Source of the DNA: G963675935 sp963675935
GTDB taxonomy: Bacteria > Planctomycetota > Planctomycetia > Pirellulales > Thermoguttaceae
NCBI GenBank assembly: GCA_963675935.2
Contig: CAXXPV010000001.1
Coordinates: 131,257-195,256 of the forward strand
Length of the DNA: 64,000 nt
Direction: 5' to 3'
Numbering within the stretch: position 1 is the first letter of the stretch; every line of letters begins with the position of its first letter. Position numbers and translations under genes: made by a program. The notes under the pieces are model-generated. The model did no database searches. It was not told the origin of the DNA and saw only the letters and a list, made by a program, of their open reading frames with translations. Of this stretch, positions 1-7,608 are shown piece by piece.

Positions 1-455
1 CGGCCCGGACGAAAGCCGAAGCTGGCGTCCGAGAATCGAGGGTCGAAGTATCGCTGCAACACTTGGTGGAGGGCCTGCTGAATCAGTCGATCGAGTACCG
101 TCGGAATGCCCAGCATCCGCACGCCCTTGCCGCCCGGCTTCGGTATCTCTACCTTCCGAACCGGCGAAGGACGATATGCTCCGCTGAGCAATTCTTCCCG
201 AATGGCCTCCCAGCGGGCTTGAAGCAAGGGCTTCAAGTCGTCCACGGTAATCCCGTCAACGCCCGAAGCGCCCTGGTTGCCCACGACCCGCTGGTAAGCC
301 GCCAGCATGTTCTTACGGCATACGACCTCCTCCATCGTCATCAAGGTCTTCTCGCCGACGTGCTCATCACATGCCGCGCCTGCTTGATGCGCGCAGACCG
401 TACTCTCGGCGGTTCCGCCGCCTACCCTCCGGTTGCGCTCCGGCTTTCCAGCCAT
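1..455 (-). CDS. ltrA: Group II intron reverse transcriptase/maturase, N-terminal part
   Basis: Reading the minus strand from ATG at 455 gives a product starting MAGKPERNRRVGGG and continuing through an MTMEEVVCRKNMLAAYQRVV region. It then reaches GVDGITVDDLKPLLQ, the KVEIPKPGGKGVRMLGIPT block of reverse transcriptase motif 1/2, and DRLIQQALHQVL ending in RFSDASFGFRPG. These are hallmark N-terminal blocks of group II intron reverse transcriptases. About 151 codons are present; the YADD active site and the maturase and endonuclease domains lie beyond base 1. ATG 455 gives the longest product continuous with the conserved part; an internal ATG at 341 is the alternative. The enzyme reverse-transcribes the intron RNA and helps it splice. 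Confidence 0.85.
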   Translation of the reverse strand, partial: MAGKPERNRRVGGGTAESTVCAHQAGAACDEHVGEKTLMTMEEVVCRKNMLAAYQRVVGNQGASGVDGITVDDLKPLLQARWEAIREELLSGAYRPSPVRKVEIPKPGGKGVRMLGIPTVLDRLIQQALHQVLQRYFDPRFSDASFGFRPG

Positions 456-895
456 CTTGTCTGCATCTCTTTCAGACATCGAATGCTCTGCGTCGGTTCG
501 GTCTAATCTGTTCGGCCCTTCGGCGCGGCGATGCGGCCTTGCGATCCCCGGCTGTTTCTCCCCTTCCGGGCGAGTGTCTCGATCGAGCGGGCCGCCGGCC
601 CGCGACTACTATGGCCTCGGCTGACTTCTGCCGCCCCTTCGGCCCGCCTTGCGACGAGTCTAGCCATTGGCAGGACGACAGACCTCTCAGGGTAAGGCGC
701 GTGACTTTCCTCCCATACACCCGCCGCATCTACGTCGCAACGGTCCGAATGACATCGGGCTTCGAGTCTATTTGCCCTCTCGCCCACCGGTTCGACGCCT
801 CGTATGCGATTCATGTTCTTCGGGCCAGGAGTTTGCCTGCCGCTTCCTTCGGACTCCGCCTCGCGACGGACGCCCTTGCGTTTCGGCTACCCATT
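1..895 (-). mobile_element. Group II intron, 3' part cut by window edge
   Basis: The minus strand from about 895 down carries a reverse-transcriptase reading frame preceded by about 430 bases with no long frame of its own that continue smoothly into it. This is the layout of a bacterial retroelement intron: domain I-IV RNA followed by an ORF in domain IV. The leader contains runs I associate with domain I of bacterial introns (an aaacgcaagggcgtccgtcg block near 865-885 on the minus strand), recalled rather than searched. I could not place a GUGYG 5' end with certainty; the host reading frame loses plausible protein character near 885-900. Domains V and VI lie outside the window. Confidence 0.6.
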
Positions 896-1143
896 GTCCT
901 AATGGTTACAATCACGTCTTCTGCGGGAGCGTTTCCTCGGTTGGTAATGAACACTGGAAATGATTTCGCGTTTGGGCCATCTTCCTCGCAATAGTACACG
1001 ATGTCTGCCCCCACGCAACCGAAATAGGGGCTATTCAGAAATGAGATGATAAGAGACAGCGTACTGACGCCCAGGGCTGCCAACGACAACCAGAATGCGA
1101 ACGATTTATAGAAAGGCGATTGTTTCTGTGTTTCGCTTACCAT
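811..1143 (-). pseudogene. Small membrane protein truncated by group II intron
   Basis: From ATG 1143 the product begins MVSETQKQSPFYKSFAFW and has one strong hydrophobic segment (LSLAALGVSTLSLIISFL, about residues 19-36). An extracytoplasmic-looking stretch follows with cysteines (GCVGADIVYYCEED) and a beta-rich VFITNRGNAPAEDVIVTI segment, as in CARDB-like folds. After that the frame runs into Arg/Ala/Ser-rich sequence that matches the intron leader, so the genuine C-terminus is probably interrupted near 890. Function unknown. The remaining C-terminal exon, if any, lies outside the window. Confidence 0.45.
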
Positions 1144-1487
1144 GTTCTGACCCCCAGTGTAGATTGCTAACCTGATTCTACCCAACTTGGCAAAAATGTC
1201 TAGCGGCATAGTTGCCGGAGCAATTGGGATGCCCACGCCGAACACTCCGAACCGTATGCCGGTCGATAGGGTCGGCATCTAGTACACATTAGTACACTCT
1301 ACAATCATCATTTCTTGACCCCGGCAATCACTGCCCCCGGCTGGGTCTACTATTTCTTGACCCCGACAGCCCCACCGACCCCGGCAATACGCCATAAGTC
1401 GTTACGCCATTTGTATTTACGATTATTTGTGATATGGTTTTAATAAGGTCGGGGGTTCCGGCCCACAAACTTTTGGAGATACAAATA

Positions 1488-1790
1488 ATGAGCAAAGCGT
1501 TTTGTCTATCAGTAGCCTACAACAATGCTGACCTTAAATATCGGCACGATGCAACGATTCGAGCAATAGTCAAAAAGCATGGCGGCAAAGAAATTAACAG
1601 CGGACTATTTCCAATGAGCCGGGAACGCGAAATAGACGCCGCATTTTGGAATGAAAAGAAAGTCCTACTCACGCATAAAGAATTGAGTAGGAACCCGGAT
1701 TTTCACCTGACCCGGTATCGTGACGTTCCCACGGGGCCGAATCCCACGATTGCTAAACGGATCAAACAGAAAATCGCGGCAGGACGGTAA
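1488..1790 (+). CDS. Hypothetical protein of small cassette
   Basis: 100-residue product starting MSKAFCLSVAYNNADL. ATG 1488 is chosen because a ggag motif at 1475-1478 sits at normal spacing. A start further upstream at 1434 would add a segment with no ribosome site. The protein is basic and soluble, with no membrane segment; SREREIDAAFWNEKK and a Lys/Arg-rich end (IAKRIKQKIAAGR) are the visible features. The stop is five bases before the next ATG, so the two genes are surely co-transcribed. Base composition is lower in GC than the surrounding genome, which suggests transfer. I do not recognise the family. Confidence 0.6.
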   Translation: MSKAFCLSVAYNNADLKYRHDATIRAIVKKHGGKEINSGLFPMSREREIDAAFWNEKKVLLTHKELSRNPDFHLTRYRDVPTGPNPTIAKRIKQKIAAGR

Positions 1791-1794
1791 TATA

Positions 1795-2364
1795 ATGCCT
1801 ACGTCGAATTATCTCACACAAACGGACGTTAAGGAACGCGGTTGGACGGATTCGCTAATCCGTCGATTTCTGCCGTCACCCGACCTAACCAAAGGAAATC
1901 CGTTCTATCGCTGCGCAGCACCGATGAAACTGTACGCGGTCGGCCGAGTTTCGGCTATTGAGACAACGCCAGAGTATATTGAACACTCGGCAAAACTCGT
2001 TGGGCGACGGAAGGCGGCGCAACGGGCAGTTGAAACAAAACGAAAAAAGTTATTGGCGTATCTCGACACAATCGAGATTCAAGTCCCCATTCTGACCAAT
2101 CTTGTTGGCCGTGCTTGCAAGAGTTACAACGCAAGGAATGGAGGCGGGGCGTATCCTCATTCTGACAAGTCTTTTCTTGATCGTATTTGCGTCAATTATC
2201 TTCGCCACGAAATGACCGACTATGAAGCCCACCTATATGCAATCGCTGGAAAAGTAGGCGTGGCTGAGGGTTATAGGGAGATTAAGAACCGAGTATTGTA
2301 CGCGATAGCCGACACCTACCCCGAACTAAGCGACGAATGTTTTCGGCAAATGTGCGCGGCATAG
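1795..2364 (+). CDS. Hypothetical protein of small cassette
   Basis: 189-residue protein starting MPTSNYLTQTDVKERGWTD from ATG 1795, directly after the stop of the preceding gene. The N-terminus (about residues 8-50) reads like a short DNA-binding or excisionase-like segment: a TQTDVKERGWTDSLIRRFLP stretch, then a KLYAVGRVSAIE piece. This layout is seen in small proteins that begin with a winged-helix 'LTxxDVxerGWT..lI' motif in phage and plasmid cargo. A Lys/Arg-rich helix follows (RRKAAQRAVETKRKKLLAYL). No catalytic signature is visible. GC is lower than the flanks. The stop codon overlaps the first arm of a 21-bp hairpin. Function unassigned. Confidence 0.6.
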   Translation: MPTSNYLTQTDVKERGWTDSLIRRFLPSPDLTKGNPFYRCAAPMKLYAVGRVSAIETTPEYIEHSAKLVGRRKAAQRAVETKRKKLLAYLDTIEIQVPILTNLVGRACKSYNARNGGGAYPHSDKSFLDRICVNYLRHEMTDYEAHLYAIAGKVGVAEGYREIKNRVLYAIADTYPELSDECFRQMCAA

Positions 2365-2407
2365 TCCACAAGCAAGGGCCAAGAATCTTGGCCCTTGCTT
2401 GTGGACT
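2363..2407 (+). terminator. Perfect 21-bp hairpin after cassette
   Basis: Arms 2363-2383 and 2387-2407 are exact reverse complements with a three-base loop (aat). The first arm overlaps the stop codon of the upstream gene. There is only a short T-run after it (gtttcg), so it may work as a transcription terminator, an mRNA 3' stabiliser, or both. Its near-symmetry could make it act in both directions. Confidence 0.6.
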
Positions 2408-2688
2408 GTTTCGACCCCGACAATTCGCACCACCATAATTGCCGACTAGCTGACATGTGTACACTCTACAATTGGCGACTTTGGCGAAGTGGCGTAACCC
2501 CAATGTTACCATAGGGTTAGGTGCTGTTTGTGGTTCTACGGGAAATCTGTCTTTTTCCTGTATGCGACCGGAATAAGCCGCGTCAGTCGCGCTAATTTTT
2601 TCCCATACCCAGACAGAACAGCCCGCAAACTACATGCCAAAATACTTGGCACATCCGCCACGAAAATAACCCTCCCACCGTCAGAATC

Positions 2689-3143
2689 CTACAATCCTTG
2701 ACAGTTTGTGCCACAACGATCAAGCACCCGCTTGACTTGCACTTGCGACCACTCGCAACCACGGCGCGTAGTCTGTTGCTGTTCATTCAGTCGGTCGGCA
2801 ATCGCCTGTTGCGACAAGCCCGCTTGCCGCCATTCAAGCATGGTCGGGAGCAAGTCGGCGTAGGCTTGCCTTGCCCGTTCACTGATAGCCTTACTGGCAG
2901 CCTTGACGCCCTTTCTACGGGCCTTGTCTGTGAGGTTGCGGCATTGTGGCAGGGAACCACCAAGACGCCCGCCACGGCGTTTGTAGGCTGCTAGGGCTGC
3001 CCTTGTCCGCTCACTAATTAACTTTGCCTCATGCTGCGCCACAAGGGCCATGATGCCCACGGTAAACTCGTTCGCGCCGGGTAGGTCAAGGAACACCATC
3101 GGCAAGCCGGATGCTTGTAGCGTTAGCAGGAAGGCCGCATTGC
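2689..3143 (-). pseudogene. Serine recombinase (resolvase) fragment, N-terminus lost
   Basis: The minus frame from 3143 reads RNAAFLLTLQASGLPMVFLD and continues LPGANEFTVGIMALVAQHEA with KLISERTRAALAAYKRRGG after it. That is the second half of the catalytic resolvase domain, with its long E-helix. A C-terminal helix-turn-helix-like part (LEWRQAGLSQQAIADRLNEQ) follows. About 80 N-terminal residues, including the catalytic serine, are missing. The frame is cut exactly at the left end of the IS at 3144, and nothing resembling the missing part is found beyond the IS right end (4620 onwards), so a deletion accompanied or followed the insertion. Not expected to be active. Confidence 0.8.
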
Positions 3144-4619
3144 GCAGCCCGTTGAAATTGTCCTATATTCGCTTGGCGAGGCCGACTATCACGCGGCAGC
3201 CGCGCAGGATTCCAACTGAACGCAAGGTGATGCCAAAATGCGACGTGGGCGATGCAATAGGCGATAAATGTGAAAACACACAAACCACACAGACACGGCA
3301 AGGCCGCCCGCGGCCTGCAAGCCTCTCGGCGTCCCGATCCCAAACAGCTTGCGCATCACCAATCCTATGTTCCTGGCCACCGCGGCAATCAGGTAACGCT
3401 TTTGAACCTTTTCAATCCCGCACAACCAACTTCGTCGTGCGCCACCAGTGTTGCACACATGAGCGAAGCTCCGTTCCACCAATTCGCTCCGCTTTCGTTG
3501 CAACCGCTTGCTCCGCGCGCCACGCACACGACGACGGTTGTTCAGAACCGCCAGACGTTTCTCTTCGGGCACGTCCCGCCAGTTCCGCTTTCCCTTCATC
3601 TTCCGCTCGGGAATGTACGTGCGAATGCCAAGGCTCTCGGCCAACTCGATCGTGTCGGTGGCGTGGTAGGCCTTGTCGGCGACCGCCTCTTCAATCTCTG
3701 CGTCGATGCCCACTTCCGAAAGATTCACTCGCGCCTCCACCACGCTGTCGACCATTGTGTCGGCGTCGCCTTCGTCGGCGTGGCGAATCGAGGCGGCCAA
3801 CACCAACTCCGTCTTCAGATCGACCACATGTTCCGCCTTGTAAGCCAAGTGCGTCGTGCCGTCTTTCATCTTCGTGATGCGGCTGTCCGGGTCGGTCGCC
3901 GACACCCACTCTTCGTTGGAAACCCGCTTGTCCTTCCGCTGTTTGTCGAAGCGGCGAAGCTCTTCATCCGTGGGGTTTTCGGCGCCTTCCCGCTCCTTCA
4001 TCAACCGCCGCAGATACTCGTTCCAGTCCTCGCCGGTGTCTCGCCGCACGATCGACTTCATGGCCGCGTCGGCTTCCAGGGTTGTGGCATCGACCGCCAC
4101 CGTTTTGCCCGGCAACATCTTCTTTTCAGCGGCCAACGCCAGCACCCATTGGAACACGGCCGTGTGCGTTTCCAAGGGCAGACGATCGCGGACGCGGGTC
4201 AGGCTGGAATGGTCGGGCGTTTCTTCCGTCAACGGGATGCCAATAAACTCTCGCAAGGACAGGCTGTCGGCGCAACGCCACGCGATGCCGCGTTGCGAGC
4301 CGATGCCCTCATAATAGCCGACCAGCAACATGCGAAAGTAAACTCCCGGCGGAATGGAAGGCCGGCCGAGATGGGCGTGATAGCAAGGCTCGCACATCTT
4401 CTCGACCGTGCGATCGAAGTCGGCCTCGGCCAGCAGTCGGTTGAGCTTCCGGTAGAACACGTGTCCCACCGACTTCGGCAAGCTCGTGGTGGCCACCCAC
4501 ATTTCTTGCTGTTCCTCTCGATGTTTTCCCAACGCCATCGTCGTAGTCTCCTGAGTCGTGCGATGGCAACATCATATTCTTGTTCGGAATTCACTTCAAG
4601 GACTATTTCAACGGGCTGC
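3144..4619 (-). mobile_element. IS1182-type insertion sequence
   Basis: A 1.48-kb element whose ends are inverted repeats of about 20 bp: gcagcccgttgaaat.gtcct at 3144-3164 and its complement at 4599-4619, one mismatch. It holds one transposase gene on the minus strand. No clear target duplication is seen, consistent with a deletion at one side. The left end sits inside a serine recombinase gene. The 209 bases from 4620 to the next gene hold nothing I can assign. Confidence 0.75.
3189..4538 (-). CDS. IS1182-type DDE transposase
   Basis: 449 residues, one intact frame. The N-terminal region (FYRKLNRLLAEADFDRTVEK, then GRPSIPPGVYFRMLLVGYYE and CADSLSLREFIGIPL) is the DUF772-like domain of IS1182/IS5-group transposases. 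The DDE catalytic residues can be placed at VAVDATTLEADAA (first D), AVADKAYHATDT (second D) and SELVERSFAHV (E). The enzyme cuts and joins element ends. It is alone in its element. Length and motif order are normal, so it may be active. Confidence 0.88.
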   Translation of the reverse strand: MALGKHREEQQEMWVATTSLPKSVGHVFYRKLNRLLAEADFDRTVEKMCEPCYHAHLGRPSIPPGVYFRMLLVGYYEGIGSQRGIAWRCADSLSLREFIGIPLTEETPDHSSLTRVRDRLPLETHTAVFQWVLALAAEKKMLPGKTVAVDATTLEADAAMKSIVRRDTGEDWNEYLRRLMKEREGAENPTDEELRRFDKQRKDKRVSNEEWVSATDPDSRITKMKDGTTHLAYKAEHVVDLKTELVLAASIRHADEGDADTMVDSVVEARVNLSEVGIDAEIEEAVADKAYHATDTIELAESLGIRTYIPERKMKGKRNWRDVPEEKRLAVLNNRRRVRGARSKRLQRKRSELVERSFAHVCNTGGARRSWLCGIEKVQKRYLIAAVARNIGLVMRKLFGIGTPRGLQAAGGLAVSVWFVCFHIYRLLHRPRRILASPCVQLESCAAAA

Positions 4620-4828
4620 TAGCGGACGGCCAGCAAAGGAACAAACTGATTATATCACAAACCGGCTGTTCGCAAAGAGCCAGAACAAGTGAACGGAAGG
4701 GCGAATCGCCCCCCCTCCCCCAGTCGAAGCGTTCGCCGGCGGCCATGTTGCCATGCAACGCTCGGCCCTTTATGATAGTTACGTTGTTCGACAATGGCAC
4801 ACTCGCATCGTCACGGAGACACGCCCCC

Positions 4829-5386
4829 ATGCCGATTCTCAAGGAAGAACCGAGCCTTTATCCTGAAACGCTGCTCGATGTTGCGCCGTCGGATTTGCCC
4901 GGCCGTCGCTGGTTCGCCTTGTATACGAAGGCCCGGCAAGAAAAATCGCTCGCCCGCGAGTTGCTGAAACTCCGCATCCCCTTTTATCTACCGCTGGTAA
5001 AAAAGACGAGCGTCGCGGCGGGGCGTCGCCGAACGTCGCTCGTGCCGCTGTTCGGCGGCTATGCCTTTCTCTTCGGGTCGGAAGAGGAGCGGGTGCGATG
5101 TCTGGCCACGAATCGCCTCTCCCGCATCCTGCCGGTGGAACAGCCCGAGCAACTCGTGTTCGACCTGCGGCAGTTTCGCCAACTGATCGCGGCGGGCGCC
5201 CCGCTGACGGTCGAGAGCCGGCTAGTGCCGGGCCATCGCGTGAAAGTGCGTCAGGGGCCTTTCGCCGGGGTCGAGGGCGTCGTATTGAAACGCCACGGCG
5301 AAACCCGGCTCTTGGTCGCCATCAATTTTCTCCAACAGGGCGCCTCGGTCGAAATCGACGACTTTTCCTTGGAGCCGTTGGAATAA
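4829..5386 (+). CDS. NusG/RfaH-like transcription antitermination protein
   Basis: 185 residues from ATG 4829, preceded by a ggag motif at 4814-4817. The N-terminal NGN domain is seen in RRWFALYTKARQEKSLAREL, then IPFYLPLVKKTS and PLFGGYAFLFGSEEERVRCL. The C-terminal KOW domain is VPGHRVKVRQGPFAGVEGVV with LLVAINFLQQGASVEIDDFS after it. Such proteins bind the RNA polymerase clamp and suppress pausing. The short linker and absence of neighbouring ribosomal or secE genes suggest a specialised paralogue of the RfaH/UpxY type rather than housekeeping NusG. Its targets are not evident; it converges with the radical SAM gene. Confidence 0.82.
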   Translation: MPILKEEPSLYPETLLDVAPSDLPGRRWFALYTKARQEKSLARELLKLRIPFYLPLVKKTSVAAGRRRTSLVPLFGGYAFLFGSEEERVRCLATNRLSRILPVEQPEQLVFDLRQFRQLIAAGAPLTVESRLVPGHRVKVRQGPFAGVEGVVLKRHGETRLLVAINFLQQGASVEIDDFSLEPLE

Positions 5387-5460
5387 AACGTGAAACGCGA
5401 TCCGGCCCGTTCGATCGGGCTTAGCGACCGGCCGCGGCTTGCCTATCCCTCATCGCGCCG

Positions 5461-6624
5461 TCACGTCCCCTTTGTATTTTCCAGACGCGAACGGTCTTCC
5501 GCCAGCGAAACCAGGGGGAAAAGTTCGTTGTATTGTTTTTGAATGAACATCGGACTGCGTTTTTGGAACAAGCGTTCCGCCATTCGGTCGGCGATGCGCA
5601 ACACCATTTGCTCGTGCGCGCAGAGAGCGGGTGAAACCCGGCCGATGTCGCCCGTCGCTTGACGATTGAGGCAACCGCAATAATGGTTGCAGCGTTCTCG
5701 AATGGCGCATTGCCGGCAAGAGGTTTTGTCCTTGGCATTCTCTTGATAGAGCCGCTCGCGCCGCGCTTCGTCGACGCCGGTTTGCACGTCGCCGATGCAC
5801 CACGGCGAGTCTTCCCCGTCGCCGACGAACTGCACGCAAGGAAAGATGCGGCCCGACGGCGCGATGGAAATTTGCTTTTTCCCCAGCTCGCAACGCTCCC
5901 GCCTGCAACTGCCAGGAAAGACGTGCGAGGCGATCTTGACATCGAAGGGGCTGAAGTAGAACTTCTCTTCCCGGCTGGTTTCGGTTTCATACCACTCGGC
6001 CAAACGATCGTACTGCCGCTCCAATTCCTTCAACGCCTGCCGCGGCCAATCGGCGCCATAGTTCAACGAACAAATCAGATAGCGGAAGCCGCACGAGAAC
6101 AGAAAACCGACCGATTCGGCATACCAAGGGACCGTCTCCGGCGTGACGACGAGCATGACCGGGGCGTAGGGCTTGTGCCGCAGCAGAAGTTCGATAACCG
6201 GCGTCAGCCGTTCAAAAGTGCCTTGGCCGTCGGCGTCCACCCGGTGCATGTCGTGCGCCGGCTGCACGCCGTCGTGACTCAGCGCGACAAAAATGCCCGA
6301 TGTCAACGGATCGGCAAGAAACGCTTCATCGAGCAGGGCGCCGTTGGTCGTGAGCTTGAAGTGAAACAACTGGCCGGTCTGCTTTTCGATTTCCCGGCAG
6401 TATTCGATCGTCGAGCGGATGAGTTTGGGCCGCAAGAGCGGTTCGCCGCCGAAGAAGACGACGCCCAGGCTTTGGTCGATGCCCTGTTGGCGAGAGACTT
6501 GCACGGCCAGATCGACCGCCGCGCGGGCCGTCTCGTCGGTCATGACGCCTCCCGCATGAGGGGCCGCATAGCAATACCGGCACCGGAAATTGCAGTCGGC
6601 CGTCAGGTGGAGGGTGACGTTCAT
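5461..6624 (-). CDS. Radical SAM/SPASM maturase-like protein
   Basis: 387 residues. The radical SAM iron-sulfur motif is at C11-x3-C15-x2-C18 (ADCNFRCRYCYA), followed by the GGEP motif (VVFFGGEPLL). The C-terminus has a SPASM-type cysteine set (CELGKKQISIAPSG, FPCVQF, then CRQCAIRERCNHYCGC and a final C in SPALCAHEQ). SPASM radical SAM enzymes use auxiliary Fe-S clusters to modify a peptide or protein substrate. The gene starts three bases after the stop of the upstream gene (6628-7482) on the same strand, so the two are one operon and that protein is the natural candidate substrate or partner. Target residue and chemistry are not known. Ending in an unordered 20-residue tail is normal for the family. 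Confidence 0.85.
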   Translation of the reverse strand: MNVTLHLTADCNFRCRYCYAAPHAGGVMTDETARAAVDLAVQVSRQQGIDQSLGVVFFGGEPLLRPKLIRSTIEYCREIEKQTGQLFHFKLTTNGALLDEAFLADPLTSGIFVALSHDGVQPAHDMHRVDADGQGTFERLTPVIELLLRHKPYAPVMLVVTPETVPWYAESVGFLFSCGFRYLICSLNYGADWPRQALKELERQYDRLAEWYETETSREEKFYFSPFDVKIASHVFPGSCRRERCELGKKQISIAPSGRIFPCVQFVGDGEDSPWCIGDVQTGVDEARRERLYQENAKDKTSCRQCAIRERCNHYCGCLNRQATGDIGRVSPALCAHEQMVLRIADRMAERLFQKRSPMFIQKQYNELFPLVSLAEDRSRLENTKGT

Positions 6625-6627
6625 CGG

Positions 6628-7482
6628 TCAAATGACTCCCTGGGTTTTCAGCCAATCGAGGAAGTCGCGCACCTGCTTGCGAAGTTCCTTTTCGCCCAAC
6701 TCCTTACCGGCCTTCTCTCGCGCTTTGTAATACGCCTTCCAATCGGCGTCGGCGCCTTTCTTGGGATACGCGATTTTGGGAGGGCTCATACCCGGTTCAT
6801 AGAAGACCCCGACGACGGCATCGCTCTTGGACTGCGCAAGACCCTGCTTCAGATGTTCCGCGGTTGCCTTCAGGTCATAAACTGACGCGCTGCACCAACC
6901 GCTTCCACGTTTCTCCCATTTGTTAAAATCCTTTCCCGAAACGAACTCGAACGCAATCCGCCGTTTTTTGTCGTAGCCGTCCAAGACGAGGTCTTGCTTT
7001 TGCAGTTTTGGCTTTTTCGGCGGATTTTTTTGAGCGGCTTTCGCCTTGTTGTTCTCTTCCCTCTCATCGAGGAAGTCGTAGGGATTGGTCACGGGCACTT
7101 CGGCGTCCTTGATCGTCAGCCCGTCCTCGACGAATTCGATGCCGGCCTTCTTCGCCTCATCGCGAATCACTTGCCTTGCCTCGTCTTCCGAAAGGAACAC
7201 GGGCGGATTCATGGCCACGCAGCCGAACGAGCCGCGTCCCTCGCCATGCGGAAACAACGGAGCAACTCGAACCGCCACCGCCGGCGCGTCTTTGACGCCT
7301 TCCCCAGCCGCGACTGCCGGGCGGGCCAAAATCAGGGGCACTACCATGCCAAGCGCACCCAAAACCAAGGGATTGTGCTGCCACCGCTTCGGAATCCACC
7401 GCAACAGCTCGGGATGTTCAAGCAGATAGTCGCGGGTGGGATAGTGCGGCACAACGTAACGCCGGACAAGCTTGGTGCGCAC
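6628..7482 (-). CDS. Secreted partner of radical SAM enzyme (hypothetical)
   Basis: 284 residues with GTG start at 7482, preferred because a strong aaagggg Shine-Dalgarno lies just upstream. The first 36 residues form an unusual polar, aromatic leader (LVRRYVVPHYPTRDYLLE, then HPELLRWIPKRWQHNP). A hydrophobic segment (about 38-53) and an ARPAVAA signal-cleavage-like end follow. The mature part begins with a conserved-looking block, GSFGCVAMNPPVFLSEDEA (about 84-102, single Cys at 88), then Lys/Pro-rich linkers, and a second block, DLVLDGYDKKRRIAFEFVSG. The gene is 3 bases from the radical SAM gene, so it may be the protein that enzyme modifies. I do not recognise a named family. Confidence 0.65.
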   Translation of the reverse strand: MRTKLVRRYVVPHYPTRDYLLEHPELLRWIPKRWQHNPLVLGALGMVVPLILARPAVAAGEGVKDAPAVAVRVAPLFPHGEGRGSFGCVAMNPPVFLSEDEARQVIRDEAKKAGIEFVEDGLTIKDAEVPVTNPYDFLDEREENNKAKAAQKNPPKKPKLQKQDLVLDGYDKKRRIAFEFVSGKDFNKWEKRGSGWCSASVYDLKATAEHLKQGLAQSKSDAVVGVFYEPGMSPPKIAYPKKGADADWKAYYKAREKAGKELGEKELRKQVRDFLDWLKTQGVI

Positions 7483-7550
7483 GGCTTTTCCCCTTTTTGA
7501 AATAACGATGAGTGATTGGGCCTCCTGCCGATCCTTTTCGGCAATCCTAC

Positions 7551-7588
7551 CAAAAGAGCCACTGCTGGACAAGCCGGCAGTGGCTCTT
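7551..7588 (-). terminator. Intrinsic terminator after TPR protein gene
   Basis: Arms 7554-7565 and 7577-7588 (aagagccactgc and its complement, 12 bp) enclose an 11-base loop. Read on the minus strand the stem is followed by a cttttgg T-run. It sits 20 bases after the stop of the TPR protein gene at 7609 and before the GTG start at 7482. Confidence 0.75.
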
Positions 7589-7608
7589 GGCTCTCATCGC
7601 GGGAAAAC

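Larger units (their letters stand above)
1292..2472. repeat. 14-bp direct repeats flanking a two-gene cassette
   Basis: The sequence gtacactctacaat occurs at 1292-1305 and again at 2459-2472, one on each side of the two small genes at 1488-2364. Short gaccccgacag/gaccccggcaat motifs also recur on both sides (around 1318-1390 and 2412-2424). The arrangement could mark the ends of a small mobile cassette, with a serine recombinase remnant next to it, but no integrase lies between the repeats. The 281 bases from 2408 to 2688 hold the right-hand repeat and no gene that I can support. Confidence 0.4.

Noticed and set aside
3270..4622. 450-residue frame antisense to the IS1182 transposase
   Set aside because: Mirror of a well-supported transposase on the other strand; composition follows codon bias of the real gene.
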